Positions 53,901 through 62,687 of a stretch of DNA of 64,000 nucleotides are shown in pieces. Each line of letters starts with the position of its first letter. Within the stretch, counting starts at the first letter, position 1. A program made the translations under genes and the position numbers. Source of the stretch: Flaviflagellibacter sp963786225. GTDB taxonomy: Bacteria > Pseudomonadota > Alphaproteobacteria > Rhizobiales > Methylopilaceae. The notes under the pieces are model-generated. The model did not search any database. It was not told the origin of the DNA and saw only the letters and a program-made list of their open reading frames with translations. The stretch covers positions 1 to 64,000 of the forward strand of contig CAWAYQ010000009.1 of assembly GCA_963786225.1 (NCBI GenBank), given 5' to 3'.

Positions 53901-55723
53901 CGCGCGTGCGCGTCAACGTCATGTCGTGCAGAAAGATCTGACGGCCCGGCCCGGCCGAAATGTCGTAGGTACGTTCGTCCACGGCGACAAAGCCCATGGC
54001 GGACAGGATCGGCACGCGCTCGGTCAACGGGAGCGAACGGTTGAGGGAGAATATCTTGAGCGAGATTTTGTCCGTCTCGCCCGCGATCTTTTCGAACGAA
54101 ATCCCGAACGAGCGTTCCGCCGAGAGCGTTTCGAGCCGCGCGATATGCGCGACCGCTTGTTCCGGCGAGAAGGCCTCGCGGTAGCCGGCCGTGAAGGCGC
54201 GCGCATAAAGCGGCGCGAGGCGGCGGCCCTCTGCTCCGTGTTCCTTGACCAGTGCGTCCTTCAGCCGGTCGGCCCAGGTCTGCACTTCCGCCGCGACCGC
54301 GCGCTCAAGCTCGGCGACGTCGACCTTCGGCATCGCCCCTTCGTAACGGCCGATGATGTAGTGCACGCGCGTTAGAGGCACGCCTTCCAGGAAGCTCGGC
54401 TGGAAAACCGAGACGCGGCCGTCATAGGCCTCGGCCAGCCGAGCGCCGATCCGCGCGCGCACATCGGAATCGTATTTCTCGCGCGGCACATAGACGAGCA
54501 CGGAAACGAAACGGTCGAAACGGTCGGCGCGGGCCAGAATGCGCACGCGCGGCCGCTCATAGATCGACAGCATCTGCATCGAAAACTGGAACAGAGTATC
54601 GACATCGATCTGGAACAGCTCGTCGCGCGGATAGCTTTCGAGAATGTTCGCCAGCGCGCGGGCGGAATGCGATCCCGGTTCGAAACCGGCATGGCGCGTC
54701 ACGAGAGCAAGCTTCCTGCGGAGCAGCGGCACCGTTTCGGCGGGGCGCGCGTAGGAACTGCCGGTGAAAAGCCCGACGACGCGCAGTTCACCCGTGACGG
54801 TGCCGTCGCGACCGAAACGCTTGATGCCGACATAATCGAGATGGGCGCGGCGGTGCACGCGGGAGCGGAGCGAGGCCTTGGTGACGATCAGCGACACCGG
54901 CTCCTTCAGGAACTGGCGGATTTCCGGCGTCATCGCGACAAGCTTCGAGCCGCGCCTCAGAACGCGCACTTCGGGGTCGCGGAGAATGCCGAGGCCGGTA
55001 TCGGCGGCGGTGTCGGACGTGTTGGAGAGCGCGTTCTCGACGTCGCGGTAATCGCGCAGGCCGACGAAAATGAAATTGCCGTCGATCAGCCAGCGCAGGA
55101 AGGCGATCGCCTCCTGCTCCTCCTCTTCCGGCACCGGCCCGGGCGTCCGCTCGAGTTCCGCGATCTCGTCGGCCACGCGAGTCCGCATGGCGTTGAAATC
55201 CCGTGTCGCGGCGCGGATGTCGTCGTAGGTGCGGTCGAGTTCGGCCTGGAGCGTCGCGAGTTCCGCGTCGTCGTCGATGCGGTCGACATGCAGGTGTATC
55301 AGGCTCTCGTGCGCCGCGCCGCCATCACGCGCTTCGCCTTGGAACTGCGTCAGCCGTCCGTCGCCGTCGCGCTCGGCGCCGAGGATCGGATGGGCGACGA
55401 GTCGTGCTTCCAGACCCTGCCGCGCGAGCTCGGCGATGGTTGAGTCGAGCAGGAAGGGCATGTCCTCGTTCACCGCCTCGATGACAGTGACATCGGCCCC
55501 GCCCGGCAGAACGGGGTTGGTGATCGTCAGGTCATGGCCGCCGGGCGGACGCGACTGGATATGGTGCCAGGCGGCCTCGGCAAGACGAGCAAGGTCTTCC
55601 GGCCGGAGATCGTCAACATCTTCGGCCGGTGTCCGGCCGAAGAGAACGCGGGAGAAATCGGCTGGGGCATCGTCGCCGCGAGATTTCGGAGACGGTCTGA
55701 CGCGAAGGTTCGGCTGGGGTCAC
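50962..55723 (-). CDS. gdhB: Large NAD-specific glutamate dehydrogenase, apparent N-terminal frameshift
   Basis: This belongs to the about 1600-aa GDH class (L_180 type), which deaminates glutamate to 2-oxoglutarate. The main frame, 50962-55473, encodes 1503 aa. Catalytic-domain motifs include R-G-G-I-R-W-S-D-R-P-E-D-F-R-T-E and G-A-K-G-G-F-V-P-K-R near residues 700-760, and G-D-M-S-G-D-V-F-G-N near 900. The same frame stays open and family-like to about 55680 (D-F-S-R-V-L-F-G-R, L-A-E-A-A-W-H-H) but has no start codon. A GTG at 55723 in the next frame supplies M-T-P-A-E-P-S-R-Q. Removing one base near 55675-55690 gives 1586 aa, the expected size. The symbol is by analogy. Confidence 0.88.
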
Positions 55724-55803
55724 GGTTTCATCCCATGCACGGCCCGCATCCGGGGCCCTGAGCGAAGCCTATACTGCTTGCATCGCCGCCGCGAGGGACT
55801 GCC

Positions 55804-56427
55804 TCAGAGCTGGACCACACGGTTCGGCAATTCGTCGTGGTCGTCCTTCGACGGCGGGAAGTGCCGGGCAAGCAATGCGCCCGCCGTCTTCACCGCCTCC
55901 ACCAGGCCGTCCGCGAGCACCTTATCGCGCGCGGCTGTGACAATTGTTTGCGCGATCGCGTCCCACTCCGCCTGATCGACCTTTTTCGCGATACCGTCGT
56001 CGGCGACGATCTCGACCCGGCGTTCAGCGAGCGCCACGTAGATCAGGACGCCGGTGCGCGCCGCCGTCAGATGCACACCATGACCGAGGAACTGCTCGCG
56101 CGCCGCCCGTTCGACATTGGCTGCCGCAAGCGGCGGCGGGATGACACGCAGCCGGATCACGTCCGGCGTCAGCGCCACGCACCACAGCGCAAAGATCGCG
56201 GCCTGAACAAGCAGCAATTGGCCGACCGGCAGCAGCGTGAACAAACTGAGAGGCCAGACAAGAACGAGCGCGGCGACCGCCGCCCACAGCACCGGGACGA
56301 GCCGGTAGTCGTCGGAGTGCGCCGCGATGACGACGAAGATCTCGCCCGACGTCGTGTTCTCGGCCGCCTCGATGGCGCGCGAGATGCGGGAGGCTTCGTC
56401 CTGGGTGAGGCAGGTTCTTGTTGTCAT
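55804..56427 (-). CDS. TPM-domain membrane protein
   Basis: This 207-aa protein has an N-terminal TPM (TLP18.3/Psb32/MOLO-1) segment with T-T-S-G-E-I-F-V-V-I, two TM helices (about 48-70 and 75-98) and a second TPM-like part (V-E-I-V-A-D-D-G-I-A-K-K-V-D). Its ATG shares a base with the stop of the preceding TPM gene (TGATG). The lemA-TPM-TPM order is common in Proteobacteria; the role is probably envelope-related but not defined. Confidence 0.87.
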   Translation of the reverse strand: MTTRTCLTQDEASRISRAIEAAENTTSGEIFVVIAAHSDDYRLVPVLWAAVAALVLVWPLSLFTLLPVGQLLLVQAAIFALWCVALTPDVIRLRVIPPPLAAANVERAAREQFLGHGVHLTAARTGVLIYVALAERRVEIVADDGIAKKVDQAEWDAIAQTIVTAARDKVLADGLVEAVKTAGALLARHFPPSKDDHDELPNRVVQL

Positions 56428-57233
56428 CACCAGCTTCCCGAGGAGCCGCCGCCGCCGAAGGAGCCGCCTCCACCACTGAACCCGCCGCCGCCCGACGAGA
56501 AACCGCCTCCGCCCGAACCGCTCGACCAGCCGCCGCCCAAACCGCCCCCGGTCGGGATGATCCACGGCATACGGCTTCGGCGGCGGCTTCCTCCGGCCGC
56601 CCGGCTGATCGAAAACAGGCGCCACAGATACAAGGCGATGAACAGAAACATCACGGCCTGGAAGATCAGATCACCCCTGTTGACCACGGAGCGGGCACCG
56701 GCTTCGGCCTCCTCGGCGCGCTGCACATACTCCTTGTCGCCCGAAAGGATCTGAACGAGATCGTCGACGCCGCGCGAAATGCCGCCGGGGAAATCGCCGG
56801 CACGAAAGCGCGGCAGGATGGCATTCTGGATGACGAGCGACGTCATGGCGTCGGTCAGCGTGCCTTCGAGGCCGTAGCCGACCTCGATGCGGACCTTGCG
56901 CTCGTTCGGCGCGACGATCAGCAGCGCGCCGTTGTCCTTGTCCTTCTGGCCGATGCCCCACGCACGGCCGAGCCGGTAGCCGTAGTCCGCGATCTCATAG
57001 CCCTGCAGCGACGGCACGGTGACGACGACGAGCTGGTTTGTCGTCTTGGCTTCGAGGTCCTTGAGCTTGGTGTCGATCTCGGCTTCGGTCGGGATGTCGA
57101 GAATGTCGGCGTCGTCGACGACGCGGCTCGTCAGCGCGGGAAAGGTCTGCGCGGAAACAGGCTGGGCGAATGCGAACAGCACAAGCCCTATGGCAATCAG
57201 CGCCCTCGCGGCGAGGAGCCCGGTTCGGTTCAT
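56427..57233 (-). CDS. Exported TPM-domain protein with Gly/Ser-rich tail
   Basis: This 268-aa protein has a signal peptide (about 1-28, P-V-S-A-Q-T), a periplasmic TPM domain with N-Q-L-V-V-V-T-V-P-S-L and G-Y-G-L-E-G-T-L-T-D, a TM helix (about 198-215), and a cytoplasmic tail of G-G-G-x-F-S repeats ending G-S-S-G-S-W. This is the usual YgcG-type layout. It is 4 bp behind lemA and overlaps the next TPM gene by one base. Confidence 0.9.
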   Translation of the reverse strand: MNRTGLLAARALIAIGLVLFAFAQPVSAQTFPALTSRVVDDADILDIPTEAEIDTKLKDLEAKTTNQLVVVTVPSLQGYEIADYGYRLGRAWGIGQKDKDNGALLIVAPNERKVRIEVGYGLEGTLTDAMTSLVIQNAILPRFRAGDFPGGISRGVDDLVQILSGDKEYVQRAEEAEAGARSVVNRGDLIFQAVMFLFIALYLWRLFSISRAAGGSRRRSRMPWIIPTGGGLGGGWSSGSGGGGFSSGGGGFSGGGGSFGGGGSSGSW

Positions 57234-57237
57234 CGGC

Positions 57238-57831
57238 CTAGAAACTGACCTTCGGCGCAGCCTGATTCTCGGACGCCGTCTCGAACGTCGCTTTCGGCTG
57301 GGCGCCGTAAATCCACGCCCAGAGACGGCCCGGGAAAGTGCGGACCTCGGTGTTGTAGGCCTGAACCGCCTGGATGTAGTCGCGGCGCGACACCGCGATG
57401 CGGTTTTCGGTGCCCTCAAGCTGCGACTGCAGCGCGAGGAAGTTCTGGTTGGATTTCAGCTCCGGATAATTTTCGGAAACCGCGAGAAGGCGGCCGAGCG
57501 CGCCGGAGAGCTGCTGCTGCGCGTCCTGAAAGCGTTTGATTGCCTCGGGATCGGACAGTTGATCGACGTTAACGGTGATCTGGGTTGCCTTGGCACGCGC
57601 CTCGACCACGGCGGTCAGGGTCTCGCGCTCCTGGGAGGCGAAACCCTTCACGGTCTCGACAAGGTTCGGGATCAACTCGGCCCGGCGCTGATACTGGTTC
57701 TGAACCTCGCTCCACTGGCCCTTAACGTGCTCGTCGAGGGTCGGGATCGTGTTGACGCCGCAGCCGGCGACGAGGCCGCCGAGAACCAGAGCGGCGAAAA
57801 GAGCGCGGATGCGAGTGAACGAGATCAGCAT
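57238..57831 (-). CDS. lemA: LemA-family lipoprotein
   Basis: This 197-aa protein begins with a lipoprotein signal (lipobox L-V-A-G-C near residue 24) and continues as the all-alpha LemA domain: Q-Y-Q-R-R-A-E-L-I-P-N-L-V-E-T-V-K, L-x-A-V-x-E-N-Y-P-E-L-K-S-N-x-N-F, and R-R-D-Y-I-Q-A-V-Q-A-Y-N near the end. It is the first gene of lemA-TPM-TPM. Its molecular function is unclear. Confidence 0.92.
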   Translation of the reverse strand: MLISFTRIRALFAALVLGGLVAGCGVNTIPTLDEHVKGQWSEVQNQYQRRAELIPNLVETVKGFASQERETLTAVVEARAKATQITVNVDQLSDPEAIKRFQDAQQQLSGALGRLLAVSENYPELKSNQNFLALQSQLEGTENRIAVSRRDYIQAVQAYNTEVRTFPGRLWAWIYGAQPKATFETASENQAAPKVSF

Positions 57832-57894
57832 GGGACTCTCCCGGAGCTTCTGTGTGCTTCCTCTACACCGGAAGCATGACGGGTGGAAACGGGA

Positions 57895-58341
57895 TCACCC
57901 GGGCTCCGGTTCCGCCCGGCGCTTCAATCCGGACCAGCGGCCGGACGAAACCCAGTAGGCGAGCCCACCGGCAAGGCCGGCCGCAGCGACCACGGCGGAA
58001 TCCTTCGGGATCGCCTCGGATATCGAGGGATCGATCAGACGGCTCACCGCGAACGCAACGGCGAGCCCGGCGCCGCAGAAATAGAGCGCACCGCGGAGCG
58101 AAAGAATTTCCGCGACAGCCACGGCGACAAGGCTCGGAACGAGCGCCGCATACATGATCAGCGCGTACAGAAACAGAAAATCCGCGAAGACGACGAAAGA
58201 GGTCAGGCCCAGTGCCTCCGGGTCGTCCGCGACCGGCGGATAGGCGCGCACCCATTCGATCCCGGCAATAAGCGCGGATGCGGCGAAGACCGCCGCAATA
58301 TATCCGATCGGGACGAGGATCAGGCGGAAGAGGATGGTCAC
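57895..58341 (-). CDS. Hypothetical four-helix membrane protein coupled to rlmN
   Basis: This 148-aa protein has TM segments at about 3-25, 46-70, 78-97 and 110-130. It starts with GTG at 58341, overlapping the rlmN stop by 4 bp (GTGA), and ends with a charged tail. I recognise no family. The coupling makes it a real gene; the longer frame to 59241 is a shadow of rlmN. Confidence 0.75.
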   Translation of the reverse strand: MTILFRLILVPIGYIAAVFAASALIAGIEWVRAYPPVADDPEALGLTSFVVFADFLFLYALIMYAALVPSLVAVAVAEILSLRGALYFCGAGLAVAFAVSRLIDPSISEAIPKDSAVVAAAGLAGGLAYWVSSGRWSGLKRRAEPEPG

Positions 58342-59537
58342 TCGGCCGGGGTCGCGGCCGCAGCCACGCGGTCCTTTGCGCGCAAACGTTCGGTCGCCGA
58401 TTTGAGCTGGCCGCAGGCGGCGAGGATGTCGCGGCCGCGCGGCGTACGCACCGGAGAGGCATAGCCCGCGCGGAACACGATCTCGGAGAAGGCTTCGATC
58501 CGCTCCCAATCCGAGCACTCGTAAGCCGTGCCGGGCCACGGATTGAACGGGATGAGATTGATCTTGGCCGGAATGCCCTTGAGCAGCTGAACCAGCTTGC
58601 GCGCCTCGGCGTCGGTGTCGTTGACGCCTTTCAGCATCACATATTCGAACGTGATGCGCCGCGCGTTCGAGGCGCCGGGATAGTTCCGGCAGGCATCGAG
58701 CAGCGTCCTGATGTTGTATTTCCTGTTGAGCGGCACGAGCACATTGCGGAGTTCGTCGTTGGTCGCGTGCAGGGAGATCGCCAGCATCGGACCGGATTCG
58801 GCGCCGAGCCGTTCGATTTCCGGCACGACGCCGGAGGTCGACACCGTGATGCGGCGGCGCGACACCGAAAGCCCGTCGCCGTCCGACATCACCTCGATTG
58901 CGTCCTTCACGCCGTCGAGATTGTAGAGCGGCTCGCCCATGCCCATGAACACGATGTTCGTCACCGCGCGCTCGCCGTCCGGGACGAGACCCTCCTTCGA
59001 GCGCTCCATGCCCGGCCAGTCGCCGATGCGGTCGCGCGCGATCACGAGCTGCGCGACGATCTCGGCGGAGGTGAGATTGCGGACCAGGGTCTGGGTGCCG
59101 GTATGGCAGAACGTGCAGGCAAGCGTGCAGCCGACCTGCGAGGAGACGCAGAGGGTCCCGCGATCGGATTCGGGTATGTACACCGCTTCGACCTCGTGCG
59201 GGCGGCGGTCCTCGGGGCGGGTCGGCAGACGGATAAGCCATTTGCGGGTGCCGTCGACCGAAATCTGCTCGGAGACGATTTCGGGGCGCGCCAGCGAATA
59301 AGCCCCGTCGAGCACGGTGCGCAGCGGCTTCGACATATTCGTCATCGTCTCGAAGGACGTCGCGCCGCGATGGTAGATCCAGTGCCAGACCTGCGCCGCC
59401 CGCATGCGGACTTCGCGCGCCGGCACGCCGGCGGCCTCAAGCGCAGCCGCGATTTGCCCACGGGTCAGACCGACGAGGGACGGCTTGTCCTCAAGAGGAC
59501 TGGGGGAAAGTGCGGGAGCGGTCAGCATGCCGCTCAT
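58338..59537 (-). CDS. rlmN: 23S rRNA (adenine-2503-C2) methyltransferase / tRNA m2A37 methyltransferase
   Basis: This 399-aa radical-SAM enzyme carries the cluster motif C-T-L-A-C-T-F-C (CxxxCxxC) near residue 135, followed by H-T-G-T-Q. The methylatable cysteine is in I-L-A-A-C-G-Q-L near the end, and the G-M-G-E-P-L-Y-N motif lies in the middle. It methylates A2503 of 23S rRNA and A37 of some tRNAs. The start at 59537 (M-S-G-M-L-T-A-P) is usual for the group. A small membrane protein gene overlaps its end. Confidence 0.96.
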   Translation of the reverse strand: MSGMLTAPALSPSPLEDKPSLVGLTRGQIAAALEAAGVPAREVRMRAAQVWHWIYHRGATSFETMTNMSKPLRTVLDGAYSLARPEIVSEQISVDGTRKWLIRLPTRPEDRRPHEVEAVYIPESDRGTLCVSSQVGCTLACTFCHTGTQTLVRNLTSAEIVAQLVIARDRIGDWPGMERSKEGLVPDGERAVTNIVFMGMGEPLYNLDGVKDAIEVMSDGDGLSVSRRRITVSTSGVVPEIERLGAESGPMLAISLHATNDELRNVLVPLNRKYNIRTLLDACRNYPGASNARRITFEYVMLKGVNDTDAEARKLVQLLKGIPAKINLIPFNPWPGTAYECSDWERIEAFSEIVFRAGYASPVRTPRGRDILAACGQLKSATERLRAKDRVAAAATPAE

Positions 59538-59553
59538 ATAGAGGAAACTCCCT

Positions 59554-59592
59554 GAAAAAGCACGGGGCCGCCGCCAGACGGCGACAGCCCCG
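59554..59592 (-). terminator. Intrinsic terminator after the 102-aa secreted protein
   Basis: On the minus strand GGGGC-TGT-CGCCG pairs with CGGCG-GCCCC and is soon followed by TTTTT (complement of 59555-59559), about 20 bp after the stop at 59612. Confidence 0.85.
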
Positions 59593-59611
59593 GATTATCG
59601 GACGTCAGCGA

Positions 59612-59920
59612 TTACTTGTTGCTGTTGCCGTCCATAGGCGTGGCGCCCTCTTTCTTCATTTGCTTCTGGCTGGGCTGGACGCTGGGGTCCTGGCCGCTTC
59701 TGCCCATCGCAGGATCGCTGCTCGGGTTGCCGATTTCAGTCGCAGAGCGGCCGGTGCCGATCGGGGCTTCCTTGTCAGTGTCGAGCGGGGTCGGGCAATT
59801 CAGATCGCCCGCCTTACAATCGACCGAAGGAACCGAAGGAGCGGTCGAAGACTGCGCGAACGCCGACGGAGCGGCAAGCAACGCCGCGGCAAAAGCCGGA
59901 GCGAAAATCTTGAGATTCAT
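59612..59920 (-). CDS. Small secreted protein of unknown function
   Basis: This 102-aa protein has a clear signal peptide (M-N-L-K-I-F-A-P-A-F, cleavage after F-A-Q near 23), one Cys pair in D-C-K-A-G-D-L-N-C-P, and a polar low-complexity tail rich in S, P, D, G and K. CAGGGAG precedes the start at 59920. It is monocistronic with its own terminator. No family is recognised beyond small rhizobial periplasmic proteins. Confidence 0.75.
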   Translation of the reverse strand: MNLKIFAPAFAAALLAAPSAFAQSSTAPSVPSVDCKAGDLNCPTPLDTDKEAPIGTGRSATEIGNPSSDPAMGRSGQDPSVQPSQKQMKKEGATPMDGNSNK

Positions 59921-60047
59921 CTGTATCTCCCTGTGCAATTGGCTTGTCAGGCCCCACAGGAAAAACTGCGGACGCTAGCGGATGTTCCCCGCCACCGCGG
60001 AGATTAACCTACGTATCGTGTGGAACTTTTAGCCGGGAAACGAATGG

Positions 60048-60554
60048 CTACGGGCACGCGCCCGCGGCGGCATCCAGCGCGGCGGAGACGCCCTTCAGCG
60101 AATAGGTATCGGTCGTGACATTGCCGCGGCCCGAGGTCGATTTGACCGTCATGTCGGCGGCGCCTCGCATGGCTTCGACGATGCGGCCGTCGTCCTGCCC
60201 GTTCGACCAGCCGCGCTGATCCTGGGTCACGAGTTGGAAAGGCGCGCCCTTGATGGCGATGTCCACGGTCGAGCTGGGCCGGAGCGGAAAGCCGATCTGT
60301 ACCGAAACCTCGTTGCGGATGTTCTCGCCCGGCCGGTGCGACACGAAGAAATAGGCCGGGTCTCGGTTGAGGCCTTCGGGCGCGCGGCTTTTCGGCTGCG
60401 AAATGACGAAGCAGACCTTCCCTGACGCACCGTTGGCCGTATAGGCGCTCCAGTCCGTGAACTGGCCGAGCAATTGCTGGCCCGTCTGGGCGTGCGACAC
60501 ATCCGGCGCGTGGGCCGTGAGGAGCAAGGCGAGGACGAGACGGCGAGCGATCAT
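60048..60554 (-). CDS. Invasion-associated locus B (IalB) family protein
   Basis: This 168-aa periplasmic protein has a signal peptide ending S-H-A-Q near residue 22 and the IalB pattern: W-S-A-Y-T, K-V-C-F-V-I-S-Q-P-K, a Y-F-F-V-S-H-R-P-G-E-N strand, N-E-V-S-V-Q-I-G, A-M-R-G-A-A-D-M-T-V and S-x-R-G-N-V-T-T-D-T-Y-S-L-K-G. The family was named from Bartonella, but homologues are general in non-pathogenic Rhizobiales. The start at 60554 avoids a 33-residue extension without signal features. Confidence 0.88.
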   Translation of the reverse strand: MIARRLVLALLLTAHAPDVSHAQTGQQLLGQFTDWSAYTANGASGKVCFVISQPKSRAPEGLNRDPAYFFVSHRPGENIRNEVSVQIGFPLRPSSTVDIAIKGAPFQLVTQDQRGWSNGQDDGRIVEAMRGAADMTVKSTSGRGNVTTDTYSLKGVSAALDAAAGACP

Positions 60555-60720
60555 ACTGGCGGAACTACCCTCATCGCCGGCGAGACGCCGGACGCGTGGA
60601 ACTGTGCGGGAAACGGTAAGGGGCCCCCTCGCGACGCGATTTTGCGACCGCAATTACGAACAACAGGTAAAAATTGGCGGAATTTGGAAAGGAATTGCTA
60701 ACGAATGGACAAACGGCTGG

Positions 60721-61077
60721 TTACACACGTTTTCCGAGCTTCGTCAGGGCCTCCTGCGCTGCCATGCGATGGGCGTCGGTGATGTTTGAGCCGACCGCGA
60801 TGAGTGCCGCCGACAGAATCGAGGCGTCGTCGGCAAAGCCGAGCAAAGGCAGGACATCGGGGACGATGTCGAAGGGCAGGACAAAATAGGCGAGCGCACC
60901 GATGAGCGTGTAGCGAACGCTCGACGGGGTCTCCCGATCGAAGGCGCAGTACCAGGCCGAGAGCGCCTGTTCGGCAAAGGGCAGGTTGGCCGCGAACTGC
61001 GTCATCTTCGGCCAGAAGCCGTCGCGGACCTGCCGCTCCTGATCCAGCCGCTCGAATTCTTCGCTTTTCGCTGTCAT
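60721..61077 (-). CDS. YkvA/DUF1232 protein
   Basis: This 118-aa protein contains the DUF1232 signature A-Y-F-V-L-P-F-D-I-V-P-D-V-L-P-L-L-G-F-A-D-D-A, with a hydrophobic helix inserted around residues 58-75. The family is membrane-associated and of unknown function. It follows the pterin dehydratase gene by about 29 bp on the same strand, so it may be the end of that operon. Confidence 0.87.
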   Translation of the reverse strand: MTAKSEEFERLDQERQVRDGFWPKMTQFAANLPFAEQALSAWYCAFDRETPSSVRYTLIGALAYFVLPFDIVPDVLPLLGFADDASILSAALIAVGSNITDAHRMAAQEALTKLGKRV

Positions 61078-61106
61078 CGCATCCGCCTCCGAAGCTTCAA
61101 CGCGAT

Positions 61107-61412
61107 TCAGGCGGATTTTGCTCCCGCCAGTTTCTCGATGATACCCGCGAGCTTGATGTCGCGCTCGCTCACCCCGCCGATATCGTGGCTGGTCAGGAGA
61201 ATGTCGACCGTATCGTAGACATTCGTCCAGTCCGGATGATGATCCATCTTCTCGGCGGCCAGCGCGACCCGGGCCATGAAGCCGAATGCCTCCGAGAAAT
61301 TCCTGAACTTGAACTGTTTGCGGATCGCATCGCGGCCCTCGGCCTCGGCCCAGCCGGGGAGGCCGGCGAGCGCCGCCGCGCGCGCGTCACCAGCGAGCTT
61401 CGGCATGATCAT
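61107..61412 (-). CDS. phhB: 4a-hydroxytetrahydrobiopterin dehydratase (pterin carbinolamine dehydratase)
   Basis: This 101-aa protein carries the diagnostic E-K-M-D-H-H-P-D-W-T-N-V-Y with the catalytic histidine pair, and F-K-F-x-x-F-S-E-A-F before it. The enzyme recycles the pterin cofactor used by aromatic amino acid hydroxylases. The start at 61412 (AGGA upstream) lies inside the end of thpR, overlapping by 26 bp in another frame; ATG at 61406 is an alternative. No hydroxylase gene is nearby. Confidence 0.92.
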   Translation of the reverse strand: MIMPKLAGDARAAALAGLPGWAEAEGRDAIRKQFKFRNFSEAFGFMARVALAAEKMDHHPDWTNVYDTVDILLTSHDIGGVSERDIKLAGIIEKLAGAKSA

Positions 61413-61956
61413 CGTCCTGCTCATAGCCGAGAGGATAGGTCTCCTCGACCACGTAAGGCCCGCCGCCCGTCGAGGCGCGCGACGATAGCAGAACGAAGCG
61501 CCGGGCTTCGAAGTCGAGCCGTGCTCCGCCGCCGCGTGTCGCAAGCCAGTTGGCGACGGCACGCGGGCCGACGTCGCGGAGACGGGCCAGGGTGACGTGC
61601 GGGGTGTATTTACGGCTCTCTGGCGGCAGGCCCGCGCGGCGCACGCTGCGCTCGTGTTCGGCCTGAAGCTCGAGCAGTTCGGGACTGGGCTGCACCTTGG
61701 CGATGATCGAGCGCGGGCGGTCGCCGCCGAAGGCCGCGAGTTCGCCGATCGATATCCGGATGGGCTCCCGCGCGATGGCGTCGAGCAGCATCGCCGCTTC
61801 ATTGGCGGTGCGGTCGTCCACGTCGCCGAGGAAGCGCAAGGTCACATGATAGTTTTCGGCGTCGACCCAGCGTGCGCCGGACAGGCCGCCGCGCAGAAAC
61901 GAAAGACGTTCCCCGATATCGGGCGGTACTTCGAGGGCGGTGAACAGGCGGGGCAT
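61387..61956 (-). CDS. thpR: RNA 2',3'-cyclic phosphodiesterase (2H family)
   Basis: This 189-aa protein has the two HxT motifs of 2H phosphoesterases: N-Y-H-V-T-L-R-F-L-G near residue 36 and Y-T-P-H-V-T-L-A-R near 118. ThpR hydrolyses 2',3'-cyclic phosphates at RNA ends; older names call it 2'-5' RNA ligase. It begins M-P-R-L-F-T-A-L, typical for the family. It overlaps the pterin dehydratase start and lies 20 bp after the esterase gene. Confidence 0.93.
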   Translation of the reverse strand: MPRLFTALEVPPDIGERLSFLRGGLSGARWVDAENYHVTLRFLGDVDDRTANEAAMLLDAIAREPIRISIGELAAFGGDRPRSIIAKVQPSPELLELQAEHERSVRRAGLPPESRKYTPHVTLARLRDVGPRAVANWLATRGGGARLDFEARRFVLLSSRASTGGGPYVVEETYPLGYEQDDDHAEARW

Positions 61957-61976
61957 GGCAACTCGATTCGCAGGAT

Positions 61977-62657
61977 TCAGGATGGAGCCTGGATGCGACG
62001 GAGGAAGAACTCCACCGACGGCAATATGCGTTCGACGATCTTGCGCACACCTTCCCCGGTCGGGTGAATGCCGTCATCGATATTGAGCTTCAGATCGCCG
62101 GCCACGCCGTCGAGGAAGAACGGATAGAGATCAAGGCCGTATTCCTTCGCGAGCGCCGGATAGATGGCGTCGAACTTCTCGTAATAGGGAGCGCCGAGGC
62201 TGCGCGGCGCGTACATGCCGGCAATCAGAACCGGAATGCCGCGCGCTTTCAGCCGGTCGAGAATCCCGGCCAGCGATTTACGCGTGGCGTCCGGGTCCAC
62301 CCCGCGCAGGGCGTCGTTGGCGCCGAGTTCGAGAAACACGCCGTCGGTGCCGTCCGGGACCGACCAGTCGACGCGGGCCGCGCCCTGCGCCGCGGTGTCG
62401 CCCGACACGCCCGCATTGACGACCGCAACGTCCCAACCCTTCGCCCTCAGCGCCTTTTCGAGCACGACGGGAAAGGCTTCGGTTGGCGGCAGGCGGTAGC
62501 CGGCGGTCAGGCTGTCGCCGAGCGCGACGAGGCGGATGGTTTTCGCCAAGGCGACTCCGGGAAGGCTGAAGGCAAGGAGCACCGCGAGCGCGGCTGCGAC
62601 GAATAGGCGACGCGCCCTGAGATTTTGTGACTGGCGGGGCACGGCGGCGCTCTCCAT
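61977..62657 (-). CDS. tesA: GDSL-family arylesterase (TesA/acyl-CoA thioesterase I-like)
   Basis: This 226-aa SGNH hydrolase has a signal peptide (about 1-40, V-A-L-A-K), the nucleophile block A-L-G-D-S-L-T-A-G-Y, block II V-N-A-G-V-S-G-D-T, block III E-L-G-A-N-D-A-L-R-G and the catalytic D-x-x-H in D-D-G-I-H-P-T-G-E-G. It is periplasmic and acts on acyl esters or thioesters. GGAGAG lies before the start at 62657. It is divergent from ybbA-ybbP-like genes, exactly as tesA is in E. coli. The symbol is by that synteny. Confidence 0.9.
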   Translation of the reverse strand: MESAAVPRQSQNLRARRLFVAAALAVLLAFSLPGVALAKTIRLVALGDSLTAGYRLPPTEAFPVVLEKALRAKGWDVAVVNAGVSGDTAAQGAARVDWSVPDGTDGVFLELGANDALRGVDPDATRKSLAGILDRLKARGIPVLIAGMYAPRSLGAPYYEKFDAIYPALAKEYGLDLYPFFLDGVAGDLKLNIDDGIHPTGEGVRKIVERILPSVEFFLRRIQAPS

Positions 62658-62687
62658 ATGGGGCTCTCCACGAAACGGGATCATGAC

